Assembly (NCBI RefSeq): GCF_003144035.1
Contig: NZ_QFWT01000003.1
Location: 1-64,000, forward strand
Direction of reading: 5' to 3'
From: Vibrio albus
GTDB taxonomy: Bacteria; Pseudomonadota; Gammaproteobacteria; Enterobacterales; Vibrionaceae
Length of the DNA: 64,000 nt
Part shown: positions 9,131 through 17,637 of the stretch, in pieces
How positions within the stretch are numbered: position 1 is the first letter of the stretch
Layout: each line of letters starts with the position of its first letter
The notes under the pieces: model-generated
Told to the model about the DNA's origin: nothing
The model's database searches: none
Seen by the model: only the letters and a program-made list of their open reading frames with translations
Position numbers and translations under genes: made by a program

Positions 9131-9280
9131 GTAAGAAACTTTCTGACATGATTTTTTGTGTCAGCAGAAATTTGTTAAGTTTTCTTTCATTCTTATGCTG
9201 CTATTTATTGCAACTGTAATTCTAACCTATTGATTTTGGATTGTGGTTTATACTGAATTATTTTGCACGTATCACCATCT
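9131..9280 (+). repeat. Tn7-like right end, type B, copy 1
   Basis: The end contains GTAAGAAACTTTCT (9131), TATGCTGCTATTTATTGCA (9194-9212), and 55 bp on TATACTGAATTATTTTGCA (9249-9267), then CGTATCACC and ATCT (9277-9280). The same elements in the same order and with the same 55-bp step recur at 17387-17473 and 19764-19850. I interpret the repeated 19-bp motifs as TnsB-type binding sites and ATCT as the junction. The following bases up to about 9350 would be the left end of the next element, degenerate here. Confidence 0.6.
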
Positions 9281-9381
9281 GAAGCATTGAAAATTGACAT
9301 AAATTTCAACAGAGGCTGACATAATCTGTGTTTAAGTTTACAACAGCGCCAAAATTTAACTATTGACGCCATAGTCTCTTG

Positions 9382-9999
9382 CTATGCCCGTTCTGTTAAT
9401 GCCAACTTCAAGCCCATCGCCGCAAAACCACCTGCAAATATTTTTTGAATAACCAGAGCTGCTTTTTCTGAGCGTACAATTAATTCACTAAACGTACTGG
9501 CCATAACGCCATAAACAATAAATATACAAAGTGTCATTAACATAAATACCGCGCCAAGGATTAACATACTAAACAGTGGTTGCTCTGATTGTGGTGAAAC
9601 AAATTGGGGGAGAAATGCTAAAAAGAAAATCGATAACTTGGGATTCAGGATGTTGATTAAAAAACCTTTTAACGCAATATCTCTGAGTTTTGTTTTTGTC
9701 TGCTTTTCGTCCAGTGACAAGGGTGATGACGTTCTCCACATCGTCCACGCCAGATAGAGTAAGTAAGCTGAGCCACAATATTTGACGACCTGAAATACCA
9801 ACGCACTAGTATGAAAAATTGCCGCCAACCCAAACACACTTGCCAAAAGTGAAGGAACAATACCAAATGTACAACCCATCGCCGCAAATACGCTAGCTTG
9901 CCTGCTATTGAACAGCCCTGTAGCAACGGTAAACAATACTCCAGTACCGGGTATCAGGACGACCACAAGAGAAGTAATTAAAAATTCTATTGAAACCAT
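9382..9999 (-). CDS. LysE/RhtB-family amino-acid exporter
   Basis: A 205-residue inner-membrane protein with about six hydrophobic helices. It opens with the family pattern ...FLITSLVVVLIPGTGVLFTVATGL (the PGP/PGT motif after helix 1) and includes GFLINILNPKLSIFFLAFLPQF, the typical N-P-K motif at the start of helix 4. The family exports amino acids or homoserine lactones by proton antiport; the substrate here is unknown. ATG 9999 is chosen because AGG lies at the right distance and the family begins near MVS; an upstream in-frame ATG at 10032 would add only polar residues. It is the first cargo gene after the type-B junction at 9280 and is not in an operon with its neighbours. Confidence 0.88.
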   Translation of the reverse strand: MVSIEFLITSLVVVLIPGTGVLFTVATGLFNSRQASVFAAMGCTFGIVPSLLASVFGLAAIFHTSALVFQVVKYCGSAYLLYLAWTMWRTSSPLSLDEKQTKTKLRDIALKGFLINILNPKLSIFFLAFLPQFVSPQSEQPLFSMLILGAVFMLMTLCIFIVYGVMASTFSELIVRSEKAALVIQKIFAGGFAAMGLKLALTERA

Positions 10000-10032
10000 A
10001 AGGATACCTAACCTCCAATTAGGGCATAACAC

Positions 10033-10582
10033 TCAATTATATGAACTTACTGCAATATATTCAGAAGGGTTCTATCCCGTTTAGTAAAGACGTAAACTGA
10101 CGCTCTTGACTCGTTAGTCTACGTTGTATTCCTGGGTTATGGAACCGTTCAATGTAGTCAAGAATATTGGCCCTGGTTTCGTCTCTTGTGCGGTATTGCC
10201 GATAATTGACACGAAATCAAGAAATCTCTTCGTACCTCTAACAAATCACTGGCTGAACTCTCATTTACCGATTTTCCTAATCAGTTCGTTATGTAGTGTA
10301 ACAAATCAAACTATAGGTGTTTGGTTGTGTATGTTTTTCCGCTTTTTTGTAACTAATTGATTATTAATTTGTTTATGATGAAGTTGCCTGTTTTTTACAA
10401 CCAGTGGGTAAAGATCATTAACTAAATTTGATGTCAGAAAATGTAATAAATTATGAAACATACATCACAGATTCTAATAAATTGATGAGTTTCATTCCGA
10501 ATAAAACCTAATTTTCGATTCTGGATCTTCTATGTGAATAGTGTGTGAATATAATCAAAACCAACTGAACGAGGTAAGAGAT
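10033..10582. other. Intergenic region between divergent lysE-like and lacI-like genes
   Basis: AT-rich non-coding stretch of about 550 bp. ATGAAAC near 10453 and GTTTCAT near 10489 form widely spaced inverted arms that could belong to LacI-family operators, but there is no compact palindrome. I see no gene here that I can support. Confidence 0.4.
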
Positions 10583-11566
10583 ATGGAAACAGTTCAAGAT
10601 ATTGCAAATTTCGCCGGAGTGTCGACTGCAACCGTGTCGAGAGTATTGAATAAGTCTGAGGCCGTTTCTCCTGAAACTGTCGCAAAAGTGAATGAAGCGA
10701 TAAAAGAGCTTAAATATGAACGCAAAGCACTAAAGCGAAAACGTACTGATTTATTTGGAATTATAGTGCCGGATATCACTAATCCGTTTTTTGCTGAATT
10801 ACTTGATGTTATAGAAAGAGAGGCGTTCTTTCATGGTCGGTGTGTGCTTTTTTTCAACAGCAGACACAATACAAAACAAGAAAAACTCTATCTGAATGAG
10901 TGCCTGAATCATGAAGTCGATGGTGTTTTTCTTATCCCAACTTGTATGGATGAAGCCTACTTAAATGAGATTAAGAAATATAAATTTCCGACCATTATGC
11001 TAACGAGATCTACGGAGATTATTCCTTCAGTATCAGTGGATCATGCTGAAGGGGGAAAATTAGTGGCAGAGCATCTGATTTCCATCGGACATACAAAAAT
11101 TGGCTACGTAGGACCAATAAATCATCAGGAAGATAAGTTAACGGGTTTTTCATCGGTATTAGAAGAAAAAAAAGAGCCTATTCGTAGAGAGTTTATGTTT
11201 GATTGCTGCGCCTCTCCTGAGAAAAGTGAACTGAAACAGTTTATTCAAAGCCTCGTAGATAAGGACGGGCAGCCCAAGGTCAGCGCTATTAACTGTACGA
11301 ATGATGTGACTGCTGAAAAAGTACAAAACATTCTTTACTCATTAAACATTAACGTTCCGGAACAAATTGCTGTGATCGGGTTTGATAACTCTTTAACCGC
11401 AAAAACCTTAGACATGACTAGTATTTCTCAGCCCATGCGTGAAATAGCCCATCTTGGGTTTGAACAAATGCTGGAATGTATTAAGGAAGCAGAAAAACAA
11501 AAAACTTACCCCCCGAAAGTGCTGCTGCCAAGGCTTGTGCTAAGAAACAGCGTGCTAAAACACTAA
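10583..11566 (+). CDS. LacI-family transcriptional regulator of the fructan operon
   Basis: A 327-residue regulator. The N-terminal helix-turn-helix is VQDIANFAGVSTATVSRVLN with a following hinge helix. The remainder is a periplasmic-binding-like effector domain (GIIVPDITNPFFAEL, VDGVFLIPT, VSVDHAEGGKLVAEHLISIGHTKIGYVG, IAVIGFDN). ATG 10583 has GAGGTAAGAG before it; an in-frame ATG at 10541 adds 14 residues without a good ribosome site. It lies 13 nt upstream of the sugar-binding-protein gene and is probably co-transcribed with it. By context it should sense sucrose or fructo-oligosaccharides and repress the transport/hydrolase genes. Confidence 0.92.
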   Translation: METVQDIANFAGVSTATVSRVLNKSEAVSPETVAKVNEAIKELKYERKALKRKRTDLFGIIVPDITNPFFAELLDVIEREAFFHGRCVLFFNSRHNTKQEKLYLNECLNHEVDGVFLIPTCMDEAYLNEIKKYKFPTIMLTRSTEIIPSVSVDHAEGGKLVAEHLISIGHTKIGYVGPINHQEDKLTGFSSVLEEKKEPIRREFMFDCCASPEKSELKQFIQSLVDKDGQPKVSAINCTNDVTAEKVQNILYSLNINVPEQIAVIGFDNSLTAKTLDMTSISQPMREIAHLGFEQMLECIKEAEKQKTYPPKVLLPRLVLRNSVLKH

Positions 11567-11579
11567 AAAGGAATAAAGG

Positions 11580-12851
11580 ATGAACGTGAAACCTCTACCG
11601 CTTATTACTGCCATTATCGGTGCCTCACTCTCTGGAAGTGTCTTCGCAAAAGAGATTACTGCGTGGGTGATTGATGCTGAAATAGAAAGACCCTTCTTTG
11701 TTCAACTTGAGGAACAATTCAACCAAGCCTACGCTGGTGACGACGTCAGCGTAAAAATAAAACCGATTCCGGGTTATAACGACGCCATTCAAGCCGCATG
11801 GATGTCTCAGGATATGCCCGATATTATCATGATCGATGGCCCTAATATGGCTAACTATGTCTGGTCTGGCATGCTAAAACCTATTGACCAACTGGTGAGT
11901 CAGGAAACCATTGACCAAATCCTCCCGGGCCTGATTGCTCAGGGAACTTATAGCCCAACAAAACGTATCTATATGCTTGCTGCTGGTGATTCTTCGGTTG
12001 CCCTATGGGCGAATAAGAAGTATCTGGAGCAAGCTGGTGTTTCTATTCCAACAACCTTGGATGAAGCTTGGACATATGAGGAATTTACCTCTGTTTTAGA
12101 GAAACTGTCCAAAGTAGAGGGGGTGAAGTGGCCGCTGGATATGAAACTGAACTATGAAGGGGAATGGAATACCTATGGTTTTTACCCATGGGTTAAATCT
12201 GGTGGTGGCGATATTATCAATCAGAATAGTTGGACAGCGGACGGTACTATTAACTCAAAAGAATCCGTGGACACCCTGACGAAAGTACAAGATTGGGTGA
12301 AAAAAGGTTACATCGTGCCGCCAACAGCGGGTGACAACCGATTTTACGGTGACAAATCTGCGGCCATGTCGTGGGTCGGCAACTGGATGTGGCGACCTCA
12401 TTCAGAGTCTCTGGGTGACGATCTTGTGTTGATTCCGGCTCCTAAATTTGGTGAAAAAACATACTCTCCAAACGGTAGTTGGGGCTGGGCTGTTCCATCA
12501 ACCACAGACAACGACAAAGAAATTGCAACATTCCTGAATTTTGCTCTCTCTAAAGAGCAAGTGGCGAAATGGAGTCAATTCACAGGTTATATTCCTGCTC
12601 GTAAGGATGCGCTACCGTTAGCTCCTATGTATGCTGAAAATGGTCCAATGCGAATATTGGCAGAGCAGGCTCAGACCATTGCGTTAGTTCGACCTGTACA
12701 CCCCGCCTATCCCGTTATTTCTGGCGAGTTTGGTAAAGCGGTTAAGAATATTCTCGATGGTGCTGATGTTGAAAAATCTCTGGACAGAGCTGCTCGAGTT
12801 ATCGATAACGATATCGAAGATAATATGAATTACCCTCCATTTAATAAATAG
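11580..12851 (+). CDS. ABC transporter sugar-binding protein (family 1)
   Basis: A 423-residue periplasmic binding protein. The signal peptide is MNVKPLPLITAIIGASLSGSVFA, with cleavage after AxA-like VFA. The mature part shows the extracellular family-1 pattern: EEQFNQAYAGDDVSVKIKPI, AAWMSQDMPDIIMIDGPN, AAMSWVGNWMW and NGSWGWAVPS. It delivers the sugar to the two permeases downstream. An 89-nt gap with a stable hairpin (12893-12919) separates it from the first permease, a layout often used to keep binding-protein mRNA more abundant. The GH32 enzyme in the same operon suggests a fructose-containing oligosaccharide as ligand. Confidence 0.92.
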   Translation: MNVKPLPLITAIIGASLSGSVFAKEITAWVIDAEIERPFFVQLEEQFNQAYAGDDVSVKIKPIPGYNDAIQAAWMSQDMPDIIMIDGPNMANYVWSGMLKPIDQLVSQETIDQILPGLIAQGTYSPTKRIYMLAAGDSSVALWANKKYLEQAGVSIPTTLDEAWTYEEFTSVLEKLSKVEGVKWPLDMKLNYEGEWNTYGFYPWVKSGGGDIINQNSWTADGTINSKESVDTLTKVQDWVKKGYIVPPTAGDNRFYGDKSAAMSWVGNWMWRPHSESLGDDLVLIPAPKFGEKTYSPNGSWGWAVPSTTDNDKEIATFLNFALSKEQVAKWSQFTGYIPARKDALPLAPMYAENGPMRILAEQAQTIALVRPVHPAYPVISGEFGKAVKNILDGADVEKSLDRAARVIDNDIEDNMNYPPFNK

Positions 12852-12892
12852 ACAATATTGAACTGCTTTAGCAGATATTTAATTTTAACCTA

Positions 12893-12919
12893 AATAGGTA
12901 GTCGTTAAGGCTACCTATT
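12893..12919 (+). other. Intercistronic hairpin in the fructan operon
   Basis: AATAGGTAG (12893-12901) and CTACCTATT (12911-12919) form a perfect 9-bp stem with a 9-nt loop. An A-run follows, not a T-run, so it is not a terminator on this strand. It probably protects the 3' end of the binding-protein mRNA. Confidence 0.5.
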
Positions 12920-12940
12920 AAAAAACAAAATGGTTCCGCT

Positions 12941-13816
12941 ATGCAAAGTTATAAGCGTTATTTGCCGGAAATTGGCATGCTTCTACCTGCAATAATTTTA
13001 TTGTTAACATTTGTATTTATACCGTTTTTCTTATCAGGGTATTTTTCATTTACCAATGAAAAACTGATGCCTCGTCCTATTCCAACTCAATTACTGGGGT
13101 TTCGGAACTATGAAAGAGTGCTAACGGACCCTGAATTTTGGGAGTCGGTGATCAATACGCTGTATTTTGCTGTATGGGTTATTCCTATTCAGCTGAGTTT
13201 ATCCCTTGGTTCAGCAATCCTTCTAAACAGCAAGATGAAAGCGGTTGGTTTTTTTCGAAGTATTACGATTTTACCGATGTTAACACCGATGACCGTCATT
13301 GTGACGATATGGGCGGCATTATTACAAACACCGGATGGTATGTTTAACGGTCTTTATCAGTGGCTCACTCAGTCACAGGACTATGTTGACTGGCTTGGTG
13401 ATCCTGATATTGCCATGTTTTCCATTGTACTGCTCTCGGCATGGGCGACTTTTCCGTTTCAGATGCTCATTTATCTGGCAGGTTTGCAGGAAATTCCGGC
13501 CGACAGATATGAAGCTGCCTCCATTGATGGGTTCAGCAGTTGGAGCAAGTTCCGCTATATCACGCTGCCAGGACTAAGAAATACTAATATTTTTGTTGTC
13601 ATTATTACCACTATTGGTGCGTTGAGCTTATTTACCCAAATCAACATGCTGACTCAGGGGGGGCCTAATGGCTCGACCATGACCATTATTCAATACATGT
13701 TTGTGAATGGCTTTCAGGCTCAGAAAATTGGTTATGCCTCATCGGTGTCGGTCATTTTCTTTGTTGCTGTGGCAACGCTGGGATTAATTCAGCGTTATCT
13801 GATGAAAAATGAATAG
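12941..13816 (+). CDS. ABC sugar permease, MalF/UgpA type
   Basis: A 291-residue membrane protein with about six transmembrane helices, first near residues 13-35. The EAA loop EAASIDGFSSWSKFRYITLPGL near residue 195 contacts the ATPase and identifies the binding-protein-dependent transport permease fold. Together with the next gene it forms the membrane pore for the fructo-oligosaccharide importer. The following permease starts 8 nt after its stop. The call is firm; the substrate is inferred from the operon. Confidence 0.93.
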   Translation: MQSYKRYLPEIGMLLPAIILLLTFVFIPFFLSGYFSFTNEKLMPRPIPTQLLGFRNYERVLTDPEFWESVINTLYFAVWVIPIQLSLSLGSAILLNSKMKAVGFFRSITILPMLTPMTVIVTIWAALLQTPDGMFNGLYQWLTQSQDYVDWLGDPDIAMFSIVLLSAWATFPFQMLIYLAGLQEIPADRYEAASIDGFSSWSKFRYITLPGLRNTNIFVVIITTIGALSLFTQINMLTQGGPNGSTMTIIQYMFVNGFQAQKIGYASSVSVIFFVAVATLGLIQRYLMKNE

Positions 13817-13824
13817 AGGCAATT

Positions 13825-14649
13825 ATGAAATTCTTTAAATATTTTATCGCTATTTTTCTTTGCTTGATTGTTCTTATTCCATTGATGATGACAGTGACGA
13901 TCAGCCTTAATCCGAACAACACCGATATTATGGCGAATATGGGATCTTGGAAGAGTTTTGTACCAACCAGCTTCTCATTGGAGAATTTTAAGAAAGTCTG
14001 GAGTGATCCGTATCATCCGTTTGGCCGTTATTTGTTTAACACAGCGTTCATCACTACCGTCTCTCTGATTCTGTCTCTGGCTGTGAATTCGATGGCGGCT
14101 TTCGCTTTGGCATGGGGTGAAAGTAAATATAGAAAATACCTTCTGGGTGCGATTATTGCGGTTCTGGCTATTCCGGTAGAAAGCCTGGTTTTACCTCAGT
14201 TGCTGATAGTGAGTCGTGTGGGGCTTGTTGATACTTACCTAGTACAAATTTTGCCGGGCGTTGCCAATGCCTTCTTTATTTTCCTGTTCTATCAGTTTTT
14301 CAGCAAGCTGCCTAAAGATCTGATCGATGCAGCCAAAGTTGATGGTTTTAACCTGTTTAAAACCTTCTGGCATATCGGATTGCCGTCATCGGTTCCGGTT
14401 TGTGTCACGGTCGCCATATTGCACTTTCTGGCGATCTGGAACAGCTACTTATGGCCGATCATGGTCACTCGGGGGCCGGAGGTTCGTCCGCTTTCCGTTG
14501 CAATGTCGGCTTATTTTAGTGGCAACCAGACCCAATGGGGCAATGTGATGGCATTTGCTGTCTGTATGGCGGTTCCCGTGATTGTTTTCTTCCTGATTGT
14601 TCAGCGTCATTTTGTCGCAAGTATTACCGGCTCAGCAGTAAAAGGATAA
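13825..14649 (+). CDS. ABC sugar permease, MalG/UgpE type
   Basis: A 274-residue six-helix permease, partner of the preceding gene. The coupling-loop motif is DAAKVDGFNLFKTFWHIGLPSS near residue 170, and the C-terminus ends in the short basic tail typical of MalG-like subunits. GAGG at 13814-13817 precedes the start. The GH32 gene begins 4 nt after the stop, so translation of the two is probably coupled. Transport directionality is import, driven by the ATPase at 16096. Confidence 0.93.
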   Translation: MKFFKYFIAIFLCLIVLIPLMMTVTISLNPNNTDIMANMGSWKSFVPTSFSLENFKKVWSDPYHPFGRYLFNTAFITTVSLILSLAVNSMAAFALAWGESKYRKYLLGAIIAVLAIPVESLVLPQLLIVSRVGLVDTYLVQILPGVANAFFIFLFYQFFSKLPKDLIDAAKVDGFNLFKTFWHIGLPSSVPVCVTVAILHFLAIWNSYLWPIMVTRGPEVRPLSVAMSAYFSGNQTQWGNVMAFAVCMAVPVIVFFLIVQRHFVASITGSAVKG

Positions 14650-14653
14650 TGTA

Positions 14654-16084
14654 ATGAAAATTATGAAAGACAAATTTACCCCCAATATTCATTTCAAAGC
14701 CCCCTTTGGCTGGCTTAATGATCCTAACGGGCTGGTGTACGCCAATGAGCAATGGCATCTTTTGTATCAGTTTCACCCGATGAGTAATATCTGGGGGCCG
14801 ATGCATTGGGGCCACGCAGTGAGTGATGACCTGGTGAACTGGATTCATTGCCCGATTGCCATTGCACCGGATGAACAGGGGGCAATGTTCTCCGGGTCTG
14901 GAATTATCGATAAAAATAACGATTCAGGCCTTTTTGATGGTCCGTCGGACAATAACTTAGTCATTTTTTATACCGCCAGCCTCACTCAGGCAGAGCAGGA
15001 TGATTTTCAGACTCAATGTCTGGCCTACAGTAACGATGGCGGGCTGTCCTGGACGAAGTATGAACATAACCCAGTGATCGCTAATCCGGGGTTGGCCTGC
15101 TATCGAGATCCAAAAGTGCTGTGGGTTGAAGAATCTCAGTCTTGGGTACTATTGATTACACATGGTCAATCGATAGGCATCTATAAATCCACCAATTTAA
15201 CTCATTGGGAGCTTTGCTCTGAGTTTGGAGAAAGTGAGGGATTGCACACCAGTGGCCCATGGGAATGTCCGGACATGTATCCTCTTACCGCTGAGGATGG
15301 CATGACCAAATGGATCTTAGTGGTGGGCATCGGTGATGGTTGTGAGGCTTCCGGTTCGGGGACACAGTACTTTGTCGGTGATTTTGATGGGGAAACATTT
15401 ATAAATAGCAACCCATCAGAGAAGGTGCTTTACCTGGACAACGGTAGAGACTACTACGCTACACAGAGTTGGTTTAACGCGCCAGACAATAAGCGTGTCG
15501 GTATTTCATGGATGAGTAACTGGAGGTATGCACGTGATACCGAAACGCAAACATTCCGCAGCATTATGACGTTACCTCGAGAGTATTCTCTGGTGACCAA
15601 TAGTCACGGTGACTATGTGATCGCGCAGAGTTTTGCCAGCCAAGTGAACGAAAAATTTAATCAGGTATCAACATTGGCTGAGAGTGAAGTAAATGTTATT
15701 CAGCCACCGAGCAGTGTATACAAGCTGAAAGGGGAGCTGGATCTGAGTGAGGAGCAGACAGCAGAAATTACACTGTTTGGTGAAGATAAACCGCAAGTCA
15801 CTATCGAATATGTGAATGGTGAGATTATGGTTTCAAGCGCAAGAAGCTATTTAGGTTTAAATGAAATACTGCAGAAGGAATTTCCCCACAACTATAGCTT
15901 TAGTCAGGAACATAATACTTCGTCTCTTGATGTCGAACTTATTGTGGATAATGGGTCAGTCGAGCTATTGGTATGCGGAGGAAGGGTCAGTATGACACAG
16001 CTCTATTTCCCTGAAAAACCAGAAGGGCAGGTTTCACTTTCTCATTGGCAGAATGTTCAGTTTTCCCCTTACTCACCTCAGTAA
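14654..16084 (+). CDS. Glycoside hydrolase family 32 (beta-fructosidase)
   Basis: A 476-residue enzyme that hydrolyses beta-fructofuranosyl bonds in sucrose, kestose or short inulin/levan. The catalytic nucleophile Asp23 lies in WLNDPNG; the transition-state Asp is in CYRDPKVLW near residue 150; the acid/base Glu is in WECPDMYPL near residue 200. A beta-sandwich C-terminal domain follows from about residue 330. There is no signal peptide, so the enzyme acts on imported, unphosphorylated sugar. This fits the ABC genes around it and differs from the PTS/sucrose-6-phosphate route common in vibrios. The start has AAGGA 8 nt upstream. Confidence 0.93.
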   Translation: MKIMKDKFTPNIHFKAPFGWLNDPNGLVYANEQWHLLYQFHPMSNIWGPMHWGHAVSDDLVNWIHCPIAIAPDEQGAMFSGSGIIDKNNDSGLFDGPSDNNLVIFYTASLTQAEQDDFQTQCLAYSNDGGLSWTKYEHNPVIANPGLACYRDPKVLWVEESQSWVLLITHGQSIGIYKSTNLTHWELCSEFGESEGLHTSGPWECPDMYPLTAEDGMTKWILVVGIGDGCEASGSGTQYFVGDFDGETFINSNPSEKVLYLDNGRDYYATQSWFNAPDNKRVGISWMSNWRYARDTETQTFRSIMTLPREYSLVTNSHGDYVIAQSFASQVNEKFNQVSTLAESEVNVIQPPSSVYKLKGELDLSEEQTAEITLFGEDKPQVTIEYVNGEIMVSSARSYLGLNEILQKEFPHNYSFSQEHNTSSLDVELIVDNGSVELLVCGGRVSMTQLYFPEKPEGQVSLSHWQNVQFSPYSPQ

Positions 16085-16095
16085 TAGGTAACAAA

Positions 16096-17187
16096 ATGGC
16101 AGAATTAAGACTCAGTAAAGTAAATAAATTTTTTGGCGATGTTCAGACTATTTTTGACGTTGATCTGGATATTAATGATGGTGAGTTCGTGGTGTTTGTC
16201 GGGCCATCAGGTTGTGGTAAATCCACACTATTACGCCTGATTGCAGGACTGGAGACGATTACAACAGGAGAGGTTCAGATCCGAGATCGTGTCGTTAACA
16301 AACTGGATCCGTCACAGCGAGGCATCTCTATGGTGTTTCAGTCCTACGCATTGTATCCGCATATGACGGTCAGACAGAACATGAGTATTGGTCTGAAAGT
16401 TTCCGGTACTCCCAAAGCAGAGATAGAACAAAAAGTTAATGAGGCCGCCAAAATCCTTCAGCTCGATGCTCTGATGGATCGAAAGCCTTCTCAGCTTTCG
16501 GGGGGGCAGCGACAGCGCGTCGCGATTGGCCGGGCTATTGTGCGCAACCCTGATGTCTTCTTGTTTGATGAGCCATTGTCTAATTTGGATGCAGAGCTTC
16601 GTGTGCAGATGCGACTGGAAATATCAGCGCTGCATGAACAGATTGGCAGCACTATGATTTATGTAACCCACGATCAGGTGGAAGCGATGACGATGGCCGA
16701 TAAAATTGTGGTCCTCAAAGCGGGTAAAGTGGAGCAAGTTGGTACACCGATGCAACTTTATCACAACCCTGTCAATCAGTTTGTTGCCGGATTTATAGGT
16801 TCTCCGAAAATGAACTTTATTCCACTGACATTTGAAAACCAGTCGGGGCGTGAAGTCACACTGAAAACGGCGGATGGTGAGATAGTGCAGTTAACACTGC
16901 AAGATGACCGCCTGCTTGAAGATATTCCGATGTCGCTAGGTATTCGCCCTGAGCATATCTCTCTTGATAACCAACACTCGGTTGAGTTGAAGTTAACCGT
17001 CAATGCGGTAGAGCTATTAGGCGGAACAAGCTATGTGCATGCGAGTCAGGGGAAGTCGAAGGAGCTGATTATCGAAGTCAAATCTGATGATGTTCCTGAG
17101 CGTCACAGTGAGGCTACCTTCTCTTTCTGCCCAACGAAGTGTCATCTGTTCGACCATCTTGGTAAAACGATACCAACAATTCGTTAA
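16096..17187 (+). CDS. Sugar ABC transporter ATPase, UgpC/MsmX type
   Basis: A 363-residue ATPase with Walker A GPSGCGKSTLL, Q-loop MVFQSYALYPHM, signature LSGGQRQRVAIGRA, Walker B VFLFDEPLSNLDAEL and H-loop YVTHDQ. It has the regulatory C-terminal OB domain of MalK-like subunits from about residue 235 (GIRPEHI motif). It energises the two permeases upstream. ATG 16096 is chosen because AGGTAAC lies before it; upstream in-frame codons overlap the GH32 gene. It is the last gene of the operon and is followed by hairpins at 17229-17252 and 17279-17296. Confidence 0.93.
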   Translation: MAELRLSKVNKFFGDVQTIFDVDLDINDGEFVVFVGPSGCGKSTLLRLIAGLETITTGEVQIRDRVVNKLDPSQRGISMVFQSYALYPHMTVRQNMSIGLKVSGTPKAEIEQKVNEAAKILQLDALMDRKPSQLSGGQRQRVAIGRAIVRNPDVFLFDEPLSNLDAELRVQMRLEISALHEQIGSTMIYVTHDQVEAMTMADKIVVLKAGKVEQVGTPMQLYHNPVNQFVAGFIGSPKMNFIPLTFENQSGREVTLKTADGEIVQLTLQDDRLLEDIPMSLGIRPEHISLDNQHSVELKLTVNAVELLGGTSYVHASQGKSKELIIEVKSDDVPERHSEATFSFCPTKCHLFDHLGKTIPTIR

Positions 17188-17228
17188 TTTTCGAATCAGA
17201 AGAGACTGAGTATCCAGTTGAAAGTGTT

Positions 17229-17296
17229 AGCCGACTCTCTACAAAGTCGGTTAGCCACTCAAGAAGAGTGATACTTAAATGCCGCCGAGGCGGCAT
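17229..17296 (+). terminator. Double hairpin after the fructan operon
   Basis: CCGACT (17231-17236) pairs with AGTCGG (17245-17250). Then ATGCCGCC (17279-17286) pairs perfectly with GGCGGCAT (17289-17296), followed by gatttattt. The second hairpin is the better terminator. Confidence 0.6.
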
Positions 17297-17386
17297 GATT
17301 TATTTCGAGTTTAAGATGTAGGAAAGTTTTTTACGCTGCATTTGGGTTAAAGTAAAAATTTGCTAACTTAACTTATGCTGCAATTT

Positions 17387-17473
17387 TATGCTGTTATATA
17401 TTGCAATCTTGACTGTAACTCATTGATCGTTCGTGCGCGGTTATGCTGACTTATATTGCACGTATCACCATCT
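17387..17473 (+). repeat. Tn7-like right end, type B, copy 2
   Basis: TATGCTGTTATATATTGCA (17387-17405) and TATGCTGACTTATATTGCA (17442-17460) are 55 bp apart. CGTATCACC and ATCT (17470-17473) follow, exactly as in copies 1 and 3. An extra TATGCTG lies at 17374. Read as the right end of the element that carries the fructan operon. Confidence 0.62.
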
Positions 17474-17474
17474 T

Positions 17475-17580
17475 TGTCGCTGGAAGCATATCCTGCTGCA
17501 AACGACAGCAAAATAACTCAGCAAATTTGCACACTAAGTCAGCATAGACTACATTTTGTTGTAGGTTTACAACAAAGTTA
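17475..17580 (+). repeat. Tn7-like left end of the helicase cassette
   Basis: TGTCGCTGG at 17475 matches the TGTCGCTGAAA start of the left end at 4967. An inverted copy of the type-B motif (TGCACACTAAGTCAGCATA, 17527-17545) lies inside. A TTTACAAC block near 17566 parallels those at about 9337, 5055 and 19895. No gene is present in this stretch. Confidence 0.5.
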
Positions 17581-17637
17581 TAACGCTATGTATGACCGTC
17601 CATCTCATCAGATCGAGTATTAGTCAGTACAATTTAG

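Noticed and set aside
10124..10360. 78-codon frame upstream of the LacI gene
   Set aside because: Starts with an unlikely codon, lacks a ribosome site, and the product composition is unnatural.
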